A DNA stretch of 64,000 nt from Buttiauxella noackiae ATCC 51607 (GTDB lineage: Bacteria > Pseudomonadota > Gammaproteobacteria > Enterobacterales > Enterobacteriaceae). The stretch covers positions 186,001 to 250,000 of the forward strand of contig NZ_LXEO01000008.1 of NCBI RefSeq assembly GCF_001654865.1, given 5' to 3'. The translations under genes were made by a program, and so were the position numbers. The notes beneath the pieces are model-generated. The model saw only the letters and a program-made list of their open reading frames with translations. It made no database searches and was not told where the DNA came from. Shown in pieces: positions 21,054 through 29,728 of this stretch. The number at the start of each line of letters is the position of its first letter. Position 1 is the stretch's first letter.

Positions 21054-22683
21054 AAGCGGGGAAGCAAAAGTAGCAAAGGTGAAAAATTGGTCCCCGGTAT
21101 GGATTTTCCCTATCGTAACCGTGCTAATCGGCGCGTGGATCTTATTTTATCACTACAGTCATCAAGGGCCTGAAGTCACGCTGATTACCACTAATGCTGA
21201 AGGCATTGAAGGTGGGAAAACCATGATTAAAAGCCGCAGCGTTAATGTGGGTGTGGTGGAAAGCGCGGTGTTGTCAGACGATTTGCTACATGTCGAAATT
21301 ACAGCCCGGCTGAACTCCGGGATGGAAAAACTTCTGCATAATGACACAGTCTTTTGGGTCGTGAAGCCGCAAGTTGGGCGTGAAGGTATTTCCGGGCTTG
21401 GTACTCTGCTCTCCGGTGCTTATATCGAACTGCAACCGGGCAGCAAGGGGTCTCAATCCACTAAATACGATTTGCTGGATGCTCCTCCACTGGCACCACC
21501 TGATGCTAAAGGTATTCGCATTACCCTCGACAGTAATAAAGCAGGGCAGCTCTCTCCTGGTGACCCGGTGTTGTTCCGTGGCTATAGAGTCGGTTCAGTT
21601 GAAACGAGCACCTTTGATCCGGCGAAACGTAGCATCAGTTATCAGTTATTCATCAGTGCGCCGAACGATCGCCTGGTGACCAGTAACGTACGCTTCTGGA
21701 AAGACAGTGGCATTGCCGTTGATATGTCTTCACAAGGTATGCGCGTAGAAATGGGTTCTCTTACAACGCTGTTTAGTGGCGGTGTAAGTTTTGACGTACC
21801 AGAAGGTTGGGAGCTTGGTAAACCTGCGAAACCGGGTAGCGAGTTTAATCTCTTCGATGATCAGAAAAGTATTCAGGATTCTCTGTATACCGATCACATT
21901 GATTACCTGATGTTCTTTAAAGATTCAGTGCGTGGCCTGCAACCAGGAGCACCAGTTGAGTTCCGCGGCATTCGATTGGGAACCGTAGCGAAGGTGCCAT
22001 TCTTTACGCCAGGTATGCGTCAAAAAATTAATGATGATTTCCGTATTCCTGTTTTGATTCGTCTGGAGCCAGAACGTTTGCAAAATCTCATTGGAGACGA
22101 TGTTCGTATTCAGGAAAATATGGCTGCGCTTATCAAGCGTGGTTTACGGGCTTCAATGAAAACGGGCAGCCTGGTGACAGGAGCGTTGTTCATCGATCTT
22201 GATTTCAATCCTAAAGCTCCACCTGTTACCGATTTACCGACTTTTGGTGGTTATCCGATTATCCCAACCATGAGCGGTGGTCTGGCACAAATCCAACAAC
22301 GCTTGCTGGAGACACTGGATAAGATTAATAACTTGCCGCTCAATCCGATGATTGAACAAACCACCAATTCGCTTGCTGAAAGTCAGCGAACCATGAAGCG
22401 TTTGCAGCAGACGCTCGATAATCTGAATAAGATTACCGCGAATAAGTCGATGCAATCGTTGCCTGAAGATATGCAGTCAACACTGCGTGAACTTAATCGT
22501 AGTATGCAGGGCTTCCAGCCGGGTTCTGCGGCCTACAACAAGATGGTGGCCGATATGCAGCGTCTTGATCAGGTTCTGCGTGAATTGCAGCCTGTACTGC
22601 GCACGTTGAACGATAAGAGCAATTCGCTGGTCTTTGAAGCGAAGGATAAAAAAGATCCCCAGCCGAAGAGGGCGAAAGAATGA
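21043..22683 (+). CDS. pqiB: MCE-domain protein PqiB
   Basis: Forms the hexameric, syringe-like tunnel across the periplasm that carries lipids between membranes. 546 residues from the start at 21043 (MENKSGEAKVAKVKNW), matching the E. coli length. There is one N-terminal membrane helix (about 18-37), then three MCE domains, recognisable by VGVVESAVL, YRVGSVETS and IRLGTVAKV. A long C-terminal alpha-helical part (about 425-525) forms the needle. GAGGAG upstream supports this start. Its stop overlaps the pqiC start. Confidence 0.95.
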   Translation: MENKSGEAKVAKVKNWSPVWIFPIVTVLIGAWILFYHYSHQGPEVTLITTNAEGIEGGKTMIKSRSVNVGVVESAVLSDDLLHVEITARLNSGMEKLLHNDTVFWVVKPQVGREGISGLGTLLSGAYIELQPGSKGSQSTKYDLLDAPPLAPPDAKGIRITLDSNKAGQLSPGDPVLFRGYRVGSVETSTFDPAKRSISYQLFISAPNDRLVTSNVRFWKDSGIAVDMSSQGMRVEMGSLTTLFSGGVSFDVPEGWELGKPAKPGSEFNLFDDQKSIQDSLYTDHIDYLMFFKDSVRGLQPGAPVEFRGIRLGTVAKVPFFTPGMRQKINDDFRIPVLIRLEPERLQNLIGDDVRIQENMAALIKRGLRASMKTGSLVTGALFIDLDFNPKAPPVTDLPTFGGYPIIPTMSGGLAQIQQRLLETLDKINNLPLNPMIEQTTNSLAESQRTMKRLQQTLDNLNKITANKSMQSLPEDMQSTLRELNRSMQGFQPGSAAYNKMVADMQRLDQVLRELQPVLRTLNDKSNSLVFEAKDKKDPQPKRAKE

Positions 22684-23246
22684 AAAAATGGCTCCCGCTC
22701 TTTGCTGCATTGGCTCTAACGGCCTGTAGCAGCACCGATAATGGAAAGACCTATTACCAGCTACCTCAAAGCTCCGCACCTGCTATGCAGGCTGCGAGCC
22801 AGCCTGGAACCCATTTATTGTGGGTAGAGCAGGTTGCGGTTCCTGATTATCTCGCCGGCAATGGCGTGGTTTATCAGACCAGTGAGGTGCAGTACGTCAT
22901 TGCTTCCAGCAACTTGTGGGCAAGTCCGTTGGATCAGCAATTGCGTAACACTCTTGTAAGCAATCTGAGTAGTGCGTTACCTGGTTGGGTTGTGGCATCA
23001 CAACCACTAGGCAACGATCAGGATACTCTGAATGTTAACGTGACCGGTTTTCACGGACGTTATGACGGGAAAGTGATTGTAAGTGGCGAGTGGCTGCTCA
23101 AGCATCAGGGGCAATTGATTAAACGTCCGTTCCACGTTGAGCTGAAGCAAGAAGCTGATGGTTACGATGCCATGGTGAAAACCTTAGCACAGGCCTGGCA
23201 GCAAGAAGCGAAAAGTATCGCTGGTGAGCTGACACGCTTTAACTAA
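22680..23246 (+). CDS. pqiC: Outer-membrane lipoprotein PqiC
   Basis: Lipoprotein of the PqiABC complex, attached to the inner leaflet of the outer membrane at the end of the PqiB needle. 188 residues. The signal peptide MKKWLPLFAALALTAC ends in the lipobox LTAC, with Cys16 as the lipidated residue; no Asp follows it, which fits outer-membrane sorting. The ATG overlaps the pqiB stop (ATGA). Formerly ymbA. Confidence 0.93.
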   Translation: MKKWLPLFAALALTACSSTDNGKTYYQLPQSSAPAMQAASQPGTHLLWVEQVAVPDYLAGNGVVYQTSEVQYVIASSNLWASPLDQQLRNTLVSNLSSALPGWVVASQPLGNDQDTLNVNVTGFHGRYDGKVIVSGEWLLKHQGQLIKRPFHVELKQEADGYDAMVKTLAQAWQQEAKSIAGELTRFN

Positions 23247-23262
23247 TCACCTCAGTAGCACA

Positions 23263-23309
23263 AAAAAGCTGCGTCATTCGCCTGCAAAGCGGAACGCAGC
23301 TTTTCTTTT
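23263..23309 (+). terminator. Rho-independent terminator of pqiABC
   Basis: AAAAGCTGCGT (23265-23275) pairs with ACGCAGCTTTT (23294-23304), followed by CTTTTG, just past pqiC. Confidence 0.8.
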
Positions 23310-23434
23310 GGCATTAATTTGTTACCCACGCGTTCTCACACTTTTTGTGCAAAACAAAACTCTTGTAGCTCACATTTATGACATTGGCGTGAATTTTGCG
23401 CATTGACGATAGAGTCTTTAGGAGTTATTGCTTA

Positions 23435-23485
23435 TATGTGGTTGCACGTTTTGTGGCCACTGTTTTCTTTCCACCAGATTATATA
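23435..23485 (+). CDS. Possible 16-residue leader peptide upstream of rmf
   Basis: A short ORF, MWLHVLWPLFSFHQII, stops 19 bp before the rmf ATG. AGGAG lies about 10 bp before its start, slightly far. It is rich in hydrophobic and aromatic residues, with two Trp and two Phe. Nothing proves translation; it could be chance, or a leader that couples rmf expression to translation or tunes mRNA stability. rmf has a long untranslated leader in E. coli, so the location is plausible for a regulatory uORF. Confidence 0.25.
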
Positions 23486-23504
23486 GAAATGAGGGAAACG
23501 AGGC

Positions 23505-23672
23505 ATGAAGAGACAAAAACGAGATCGCCTGGAACGGGCTCATCAACGTGGTTATCAAGCAGGTATCGTCGGACGCTCCAAAGAGATGTGTCCCTATCAG
23601 ACACTGAATCAAAGGTCGTACTGGATGGGAGGCTGGCGAGAAGCCATGGAAGACAGGGCGGTTACCGCGTAA
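23505..23672 (+). CDS. rmf: Ribosome modulation factor
   Basis: 55-residue basic protein (MKRQKRDRLERAHQRGYQAG ... TA) that binds 30S near the anti-Shine-Dalgarno and drives 70S ribosomes into inactive 100S dimers in stationary phase, with HPF. It differs from the E. coli protein at only a handful of positions. The ribosome site is GAGG 6-7 bp upstream. It has its own terminator, followed by an ERIC element. In E. coli it is induced by ppGpp and slow growth; the upstream region is AT-rich but no individual site is called. Confidence 0.96.
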   Translation: MKRQKRDRLERAHQRGYQAGIVGRSKEMCPYQTLNQRSYWMGGWREAMEDRAVTA

Positions 23673-23690
23673 TCACTGTCTCTTTAAGAA

Positions 23691-23718
23691 AAGAAACCTC
23701 CGCATTGCGGAGGTTTCG
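23691..23718 (+). terminator. Rho-independent terminator of rmf
   Basis: GAAACCTCCGC / GCGGAGGTTTC hairpin with an ATT loop, 20 bp after the rmf stop; the following CGCGTTT is a weak T tract. Confidence 0.75.
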
Positions 23719-23722
23719 CGTT

Positions 23723-23851
<129 letters not shown>

Positions 23852-23869
23852 AATGACGGTATTGAGAGC

Positions 23870-24388
23870 TTAGAAAGCGGTGGTGTCTTTGAATAGACCC
23901 ACTTTCAGATCGGTAGCGGTGTAAATTACACGGCCGTCAACCAGCACTTCACCATCAGCCAGGCCCATAATCAGGCGGCGATTGATAACGCGTTTGAAGT
24001 GAATACGGTAGGTGACTTTCTTCGCTGTAGGCAGGATCTGTCCCGCGAGTTTAACTTCACCCACGCCCAGTGCACGACCTTTACCTTCACCGCCTAACCA
24101 GCCGAGGTAAAAACCTACCAGCTGCCACATCGCATCCAGACCCAGGCAACCAGGCATAACTGGATCGCCAATAAAGTGGCAACCGAAGAACCACAGGTCA
24201 GGATTAATATCTAATTCTGCTTCAACGTAACCTTTATCGAAGTTACCACCGTCTTCGGTCATCTTGACGACGCGGTCCATCATCAGCATGGATGGCGCAG
24301 GCAAACGTGGGCCTTCAGCACCAAACAGTTCGCCACGACCAGAGGCAAGGAGATCTTCTTTTGTATAGGATTCGCGTTTATCTACCAT
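23870..24388 (-). CDS. fabA: 3-hydroxydecanoyl-ACP dehydratase/isomerase
   Basis: Hot-dog-fold enzyme that dehydrates 3-hydroxydecanoyl-ACP and isomerises trans-2- to cis-3-decenoyl-ACP, the branch point to unsaturated fatty acids. 172 residues, the E. coli length. Catalytic His71 ([20 protein letters not shown]) and Asp85 are present. Divergence from E. coli is small. Cytosolic dimer. The start at 24388 ([14 protein letters not shown]) matches. FabR and FadR sites lie just upstream. Confidence 0.97.
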   Translation of the reverse strand: MVDKRESYTKEDLLASGRGELFGAEGPRLPAPSMLMMDRVVKMTEDGGNFDKGYVEAELDINPDLWFFGCHFIGDPVMPGCLGLDAMWQLVGFYLGWLGGEGKGRALGVGEVKLAGQILPTAKKVTYRIHFKRVINRRLIMGLADGEVLVDGRVIYTATDLKVGLFKDTTAF

Positions 24389-24426
24389 GTTTACAGTAAG
24401 CCTTATTGTAATGAAGCACGCATGTT

Positions 24427-24444
24427 AGCTAACACGTGTACGCT
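24427..24444 (-). promoter_or_regulatory. FabR operator of fabA
   Basis: AGCGTACACGTGTTAGCT on the minus strand is an imperfect 18-bp palindrome like the E. coli fabA/fabB FabR sites, placed about 40-55 bp upstream of the start codon. FabR represses fabA when unsaturated acyl thioesters are abundant. Confidence 0.8.
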
Positions 24445-24462
24445 CAACAAGTCCGATCAGTT
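24445..24462 (-). promoter_or_regulatory. FadR activation site of fabA
   Basis: AACTGATCGGACTTGTTG on the minus strand matches the E. coli fabA FadR site, directly upstream of the FabR site. It runs into the last codons of lonH. FadR bound here activates fabA when long-chain acyl-CoA is absent. Confidence 0.75.
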
Positions 24463-26211
24463 TTGATTGAACCAATTGAGCCAACGCAGTGGCCATGGAT
24501 AGCGGTGCCGAATATCTTGCGCAGATGCCTGAGCGATTCGCTCTTGTACCGCACGCATGAGCGTATTTTGCCCTTCGCCATCCCAGGGCAGATTTGTTAA
24601 TAAGGGTAGTGCATCAGTGACATCATCGATGGCCCAAATAGTGAACTGGCCCTGTTCTACGGCATCCAGAACATCCTGGTGCAGACAAAGGTGACGCACG
24701 TTGGCAACCGGGATAATCACGCCTTGTTTGCCGGTAAACTCGCGTTGTTGGCAAATTCGGAAGAAACCTTCGATCTTCTCATTCAGGCCGCCTACCGGTT
24801 GCACTCGACCAAACTGGTCTACGGAGCCTGTCACCGCTATATGCTGATAAATCGGTACATTTGCTAGCGCACTGATTAATGCGCACAGTTCAGCCATTGA
24901 GGCGCTATCACCATCTACTTCACTGTAAGACTGTTCAAAAGTCAGAGATGCAGAGAAGGGAATTTGCTGGTCAAGTTGCAATTCAGACATTAAAAATGCC
25001 TGCATGATCATCATGCCTTTTGCATGAATATTGCCGCCTAACTCTGCTTTGCGCTCAACGTCAGTAAATTCACCATCGCCGACATGAACAACACAGCTGA
25101 TACGGGAAGGTTCACCGAATGCGCGAGGATGGCCTGGGAATTCAATTACCGAAAGTGCATTGATCTGCCCGACCATTTCACCTTCAGTTTCGATGAGGAT
25201 CTGCTCAAGCAGAATTTCATCCTGCATGCGTTCAGCAAGATAACCTTCACGCCACTCACGTTGTGCCAACATTTGCGTCAGTTCTTCAGCACCAAAGCTT
25301 TCTTCTTCAGTAAATGCTGCTACTTCGCGCAGCTGACGGCTAATCCATGATGGGCATAGCGGCAGTGTTTCCTGGTCGCCGGTATAACGCACGGCTTCAC
25401 GGATTAACACAGGCCATGCATCGGTAGCAGGGGCTGGGAGTGTTTTGGATTTAGCAACCGCGTAAATCCATTGACACCACAACGCCATGTCGTCAGCAGA
25501 GGCAATCTGCAGGTTTTCTTCAAATTCGCTATAAATCGCTGAAGTCGCTAGCTCAGGTTCCATATCCTGGAAGTCTGCCAGCGATTCGCGCTCGCCAACC
25601 AGAACCAGTTTCAGGCTCAATGGTAACGAAGGAATATTAATTGGAAGAGGACGTGTTTCGTCAGGTGAAATCCAGTCGAAGCGACCCTGAATGACCATTT
25701 GCTTCAGGCGTAGCCACAATAGCGGTTGTGCTAACACACTACGCAATGACAGCACCAGAATACCACCGTTGGCCCTATGAACCAGGCCAGGAGTCAGGGT
25801 AACTTCGCCGGCAAACTGACGCACGCAGCCAAACAGTTGCTCTGCTTCAATCCAGTCGGCAGCGACCACCTCGGATAGCCCTGCAAAATTGTCTTCTGCT
25901 GACTCGGCCGGGCGTAACGTTACGTGACTGCCTTCTACTAGATAATGGCCACCCGTCAAAGCCTTGTCTTGTGACCAGCATTCGCGAGCCGCTTCGGTAA
26001 TAAGATTGAGGTATTCGGCTTCTTCAGCAGCTTTTACCAGCATCAGATCGGCCGAGGCTACCGGTTGGCTGAGCTGCACCAGTCCGTAAGACAGACGGGG
26101 TTGCACAGCGGAGAAAGGGGCTGTTTCGGAATCATAAGGCTGTGCGAAAATTTCCTGATAACTTTCGGTATCAGGTACAAGAGCACGCCATTCAAGTCGA
26201 TTAGTCGTCAA
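24457..26211 (-). CDS. lonH: Lon-like protease homologue LonH (YcbZ)
   Basis: 584 residues; E. coli YcbZ has 586. The C-terminal half is an S16 Lon protease domain with the catalytic Ser in EVDGDSASMAE and Lys in GGLNEKIEGFF. The N-terminal half (about 1-330) is the divergent AAA-like part without an obvious Walker A, so ATP dependence is doubtful. The start codon is TTG at 26211 (TTG ACG ACT AAT CGA), chosen because the following residues align with E. coli MTITKLAWRDLVPDT. No clear ribosome site precedes it. The function is poorly known. Confidence 0.9.
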   Translation of the reverse strand: MTTNRLEWRALVPDTESYQEIFAQPYDSETAPFSAVQPRLSYGLVQLSQPVASADLMLVKAAEEAEYLNLITEAARECWSQDKALTGGHYLVEGSHVTLRPAESAEDNFAGLSEVVAADWIEAEQLFGCVRQFAGEVTLTPGLVHRANGGILVLSLRSVLAQPLLWLRLKQMVIQGRFDWISPDETRPLPINIPSLPLSLKLVLVGERESLADFQDMEPELATSAIYSEFEENLQIASADDMALWCQWIYAVAKSKTLPAPATDAWPVLIREAVRYTGDQETLPLCPSWISRQLREVAAFTEEESFGAEELTQMLAQREWREGYLAERMQDEILLEQILIETEGEMVGQINALSVIEFPGHPRAFGEPSRISCVVHVGDGEFTDVERKAELGGNIHAKGMMIMQAFLMSELQLDQQIPFSASLTFEQSYSEVDGDSASMAELCALISALANVPIYQHIAVTGSVDQFGRVQPVGGLNEKIEGFFRICQQREFTGKQGVIIPVANVRHLCLHQDVLDAVEQGQFTIWAIDDVTDALPLLTNLPWDGEGQNTLMRAVQERIAQASAQDIRHRYPWPLRWLNWFNQN

Positions 26212-26386
26212 AGTCGCTATTTATTAATTAGATGTCAAAGGCGCGATTATACAAGAATAGGGGAGGTAGCACACGGTTTATGCGGAGCGGCAAGTTTACT
26301 TAGCTCACAGCTTTCATTTTTCAGGTAAGCGAAAATAAAAAAAACTGTTATTCTGAAATGAGTTACACGGTCACACTGAGATCGCA

Positions 26387-26839
26387 ATGAAATATCAACA
26401 GTTGGAAAATCTCGAGAGCGGCTGGAAGTGGAAGTATCTGGTCAAAAAACACCGCGAAGGCGAATTAATTACACGCTATATCGAAGCTAGTGCGGCGAAA
26501 GAAGCCGTTGATGAACTTTTACGCTTCGAAAATGAACCTGTGCATGTGTTGAGCTGGATAGAGAAACATATGAATCCAGATCTTCATAATCGTATGAAGC
26601 AAACTATCCGCGCGCGACGTAAACGGCACTTTAATGCTGAGCATCAACATACGCGCAAGAAGTCCATCGACCTTGAATATTTGGTTTGGCAGCGGTTAGC
26701 AGGGCTTGCTCACCGACGAGGATGCACACTTTCAGAAACTATTGTGCAGTTGATTGAAGATGCTGAGCGTAAAGAGCAATACGCCAGTCAGATGTCATCA
26801 CTCAAACAGGATCTCCAGGCTTTGCTAGGCAAAGAGTAG
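26387..26839 (+). CDS. matP: Macrodomain Ter protein MatP
   Basis: Binds matS sites in the terminus region, condenses the Ter macrodomain and tethers it to the divisome via ZapB. 150 residues, as in E. coli. An N-terminal four-helix bundle is followed by the basic stretch [19 protein letters not shown] and the ribbon-helix-helix ([19 protein letters not shown]). A C-terminal coiled coil ends [12 protein letters not shown]. It is divergent from lonH and convergent with ompA, sharing its terminator. Confidence 0.96.
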   Translation: MKYQQLENLESGWKWKYLVKKHREGELITRYIEASAAKEAVDELLRFENEPVHVLSWIEKHMNPDLHNRMKQTIRARRKRHFNAEHQHTRKKSIDLEYLVWQRLAGLAHRRGCTLSETIVQLIEDAERKEQYASQMSSLKQDLQALLGKE

Positions 26840-26903
26840 ATAGTCGATTGTATTGACGCAGAGTTCTGTTGTTCTGTTCTGTGTATTCTCCCAAGAATAA
26901 AAA

Positions 26904-26933
26904 CAAAAAACCCCGCCTGGGCGGGGTTTTTTT
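26904..26933. terminator. Bidirectional terminator between matP and ompA
   Basis: AAAAACCCCGCC / GGCGGGGTTTTT, a perfect stem with T tracts on both strands, between the convergent stops of matP and ompA. Confidence 0.9.
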
Positions 26934-26944
26934 ATAACGGTAAC

Positions 26945-28024
26945 TTATGCCGCAGGCTGAGTTACAACGTCTTTGATACCTTTAACTTCGATCTCTACGC
27001 GACGATCTGGAGCCAGGCAATCAATCAGTTTAGCTTTAGGAGCTACGTTATCACAGGTGTTGCCAGTAACTGGGTTAGATTCGCCCATACCGCGTGGGGA
27101 GATCTTGTTAGCTGGGATACCTTTAGAGATCAGGTAATCAACAACAGACTGCGCACGTTTGTCAGACAGTTTCTGGTTGTACTGGTCAGAACCGATACGG
27201 TCGGTGAAGCCCAGAACTACAACAGAACCATCTTTCGGGTCGAGGTTGCTCAGCTGAGTATACAGCTGATCCAGTGCCTGCTGACCTTCTGGTTTCAGAG
27301 TTGCTTTGTTGAAGTTGAACAGAACATCAGACTTCAGAGTGAAGTGCTTGGTCTGTACTTCTGGAGCTGGAGCTGGAGCTGGAGCTACAACTGGTGCTGC
27401 AACTTCGCCCTGACCGAAACGGTAAGAAACACCCAGGCTCAACATGCCGTTGTCTGGACGAGTACCAACGGTAGCAGCGTCACCGATGTTGTTAGTCCAC
27501 TGATATTCCAGACGGGTAGCGATATCGCGGGTAACTGCCCACTCAACACCACCAGCAGCCAGTGGAGATACACCAGTGTCGTGATCGCTTACACGGTTAC
27601 CAGCAGCATTCACAGCTGTAGAATCTGCACGCCATACCATACCACCCAGACGAGTGTAGATGTCCAGATCGTCAGTGATTGGGTAGCCCAGTTTAGCGGT
27701 CAATTGAACGCCTTGCGCTTTGAAAGCACCGTTTTCTACGCTGCCTTTATATGGCATACGACCTAACCAGTCATAACCCATTTCAAAACCAACGTACGGG
27801 TTAACCTGGTAACCACCGAACGCACCAGCACCCAGTTGGCTTTCGTGAGTTGGGCCATTACCGATGCCGCTATCATAGCCGTTCTGGTTAGAGAAACCGG
27901 TGTCGTGGAATTGGGACCAACCCAATTTACCACCTGCATACCAGGTGTTATCTTTCGGTGCGGCCTGCGCTACGGTAGCGAAGCCAGCCAGTGCCACTGC
28001 AATCGCGATAGCTGTCTTTTTCAT
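26945..28024 (-). CDS. ompA: Outer membrane protein A
   Basis: Abundant outer-membrane protein linking the membrane to peptidoglycan. 359 residues from the start at 28024. The signal peptide [21 protein letters not shown] (21) is followed by mature [14 protein letters not shown], an eight-strand barrel (to about residue 200), a Pro-Ala hinge ([13 protein letters not shown]) and the periplasmic OmpA_C domain. That domain contains the peptidoglycan-binding stretch [13 protein letters not shown] and a Cys pair ([14 protein letters not shown]). GAGGCGCAAAAA before the ATG matches E. coli. It is slightly longer than the 346-residue E. coli protein, mainly in surface loops. Confidence 0.97.
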   Translation of the reverse strand: MKKTAIAIAVALAGFATVAQAAPKDNTWYAGGKLGWSQFHDTGFSNQNGYDSGIGNGPTHESQLGAGAFGGYQVNPYVGFEMGYDWLGRMPYKGSVENGAFKAQGVQLTAKLGYPITDDLDIYTRLGGMVWRADSTAVNAAGNRVSDHDTGVSPLAAGGVEWAVTRDIATRLEYQWTNNIGDAATVGTRPDNGMLSLGVSYRFGQGEVAAPVVAPAPAPAPEVQTKHFTLKSDVLFNFNKATLKPEGQQALDQLYTQLSNLDPKDGSVVVLGFTDRIGSDQYNQKLSDKRAQSVVDYLISKGIPANKISPRGMGESNPVTGNTCDNVAPKAKLIDCLAPDRRVEIEVKGIKDVVTQPAA

Positions 28025-28383
28025 TTTTTGCGCCTCATTATCATCCAAAAAGGCCATGAGCTTTAAAATCGCTCTAAAGCCCAGGGTTAAATCCTTCGCC
28101 CGAGTTTATGCTCACTTGTTACTCTACCGATCAATCGGTGTTATGAAGAGCAACCCTGGCGAGCTAAAGTCTACAACGTAGTTTAAAACTTACAAGTGTG
28201 AAGTCCGTCAGGCATATGAAAAAAAACGACTTGTATACACATTTTCTAACATCTTTGCGCGTAATTCACACTCTAAAGATTTGCTGGAAGGCCGCCTGGA
28301 GCGGCTTGGGACGCGGATTCTTGATAATTCACAATGAATTGTCAAGAGTTCATAAAAAGTTCCAGGAATTCTCTTAAATTTAC
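28025..28383 (-). promoter_or_regulatory. ompA promoter, long 5' leader and CRP site
   Basis: The minus strand carries the conserved ompA control region: a CRP-type site TATGCCTGACGGACTTCACA at about 28196-28215, then TTGTAGACTTTAGCTCGCC at the promoter and a leader of about 135 nt ending GATAATGAGGCGCAAAAA. In E. coli this structured leader stabilises the mRNA, and its ribosome site is the target of the sRNA MicA. The remaining part up to the sulA stop holds no gene. Confidence 0.75.
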
Positions 28384-28893
28384 TTAATGATACAAACTAG
28401 AATGAATTTTTAGCTCACTTCGTGGTCGACACCCTGTTTCCGAGATACGGGTTGGACGCATAATGAAGCCGATCGCATTCCCCATTTCGGCGGCAGATGA
28501 CAGTTGCAAATGCTCTTCATCGGTCAATTCTTTGGGTAACCAACCGATAACAACACTGTAATTTCCTGTCTGCAACGCTTTTACCATAGCATCTACGGTG
28601 AAAAGTGGATCTAACTGGCTTACCTGCATAACTTTTGCCAGCGGCAGACCTGCTGATTGTACCCACTGACGACTTAATTTCTGCTGTGGTGTTAGCCACA
28701 GCTGCCAGCGTGACTGTTGCCCAAGCTGTTGAAGTAGTGGCAATAAAACCAGCTGTGTAACCCATGGCTGATCTTCGCTGTAGATCACTTCACTGATCAA
28801 CCCTTTAATTGTGCTACCTGCTGATGACTGGGCCACAGAAGGCACAGTATTGGGAACAGTGGCAACCTGAGTTAGAACGTTATGTGAATGCAT
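28384..28893 (-). CDS. sulA: SOS cell-division inhibitor SulA
   Basis: Binds FtsZ and blocks Z-ring assembly after DNA damage, and is later destroyed by Lon. 169 residues as in E. coli. The N-terminal 30 residues are diverged; the core [29 protein letters not shown] and [11 protein letters not shown] is conserved. The C-terminus KIHSSLYH keeps the Lon-recognised terminal Tyr-His. A LexA box overlaps the promoter. It lies between ompA and sxy as in E. coli. Confidence 0.96.
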   Translation of the reverse strand: MHSHNVLTQVATVPNTVPSVAQSSAGSTIKGLISEVIYSEDQPWVTQLVLLPLLQQLGQQSRWQLWLTPQQKLSRQWVQSAGLPLAKVMQVSQLDPLFTVDAMVKALQTGNYSVVIGWLPKELTDEEHLQLSSAAEMGNAIGFIMRPTRISETGCRPRSELKIHSSLYH

Positions 28894-28916
28894 AGTTAAT
28901 CCCGCCTGATGGGTTA

Positions 28917-28932
28917 CTGTATGAATATACAG
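28917..28932 (-). promoter_or_regulatory. LexA box of sulA
   Basis: CTGTATATTCATACAG on the minus strand has both CTG/CAG half-sites and an AT-rich core fitting CTG-N10-CAG, 24 bp upstream of the sulA start. Confidence 0.92.
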
Positions 28933-29113
28933 TAATGCCTGTTTGGATAAAGATCAATCTAAATTTCGGAAAGTGTCTCGCAATTTCATCATGTAATTCC
29001 ACGGAAAGTGAGAATGTGATTGCCGTGAGTGATTAGGTTACTTATTTTCGTATTACGGGGAGTGGTAATAAACCGTGATGCTGCGTTACTACATGATATT
29101 TAGGGATATATTC

Positions 29114-29728
29114 ATGAAAAATAAATCATATGCAAGGATTCATCAATCCAAAGAATACTTATCTCCACTAGGAGAGATTGGCTGCCGATCGCTATTTGGA
29201 GGATATAGCCTAACGGTAGAAAACGTTGTATTTGCCATGGTTTCTGAAGGGGAGCTCTATTTGCGAGCATGCGAACAAACGGAAGTCTATTTTGTTAAAC
29301 GAGCCTCACAACCACTGCTTTACAATAAACGTGGACGTACTATCGAACTCAATTATTACCGCGTTGATGAGGGGTTGTGGAGCGATCGGGAAAAGCTAGT
29401 GCAACTGTCAATGGATGCTCTATTCAGTGCCCGGCGCGAAAAATCCCGCCAGCGTGCTCAGCAAAGACTCAAAGATTTACCTAATTTAACGCACAGTCTG
29501 GAAATGATGCTGTGGGAAGTGGGTATTGCTGATGTGCGCACCCTTCATGCCTACGGCGCAAAGCGCTCCTGGATAAAGCTCAGGGGTGTTAAGAAAGGAC
29601 TTGGCGTGCAGGTATTGCTGGCATTAGCTGGTGCTATTTGCGGAATTCACGAGGCGGCACTCCCGGCGGCAACGCGCCAGGAGTTGGTCGAGTGGGGACA
29701 TCATTACGAGCAACGCCAAAGGCGTTAA
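29114..29728 (+). CDS. sxy: Competence regulator Sxy (TfoX)
   Basis: Co-activator that works with CRP at CRP-S promoters of competence genes. 204 residues from the start at 29114 (MKNKSYARIHQSKEYL). The TfoX N-domain includes YRSLFGSYSLT-like CRSLFGGYSLTVENVVFAMV and GELYLRA; the C-domain includes EVGIADVRTLHAYGAKRSW. AGGGA lies 7 bp before this start; an in-frame ATG 39 bp earlier has no support from homologues. The stop overlaps that of the convergent yccS by 4 bp. The C-terminus is shorter than in E. coli (209). Confidence 0.92.
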   Translation: MKNKSYARIHQSKEYLSPLGEIGCRSLFGGYSLTVENVVFAMVSEGELYLRACEQTEVYFVKRASQPLLYNKRGRTIELNYYRVDEGLWSDREKLVQLSMDALFSARREKSRQRAQQRLKDLPNLTHSLEMMLWEVGIADVRTLHAYGAKRSWIKLRGVKKGLGVQVLLALAGAICGIHEAALPAATRQELVEWGHHYEQRQRR

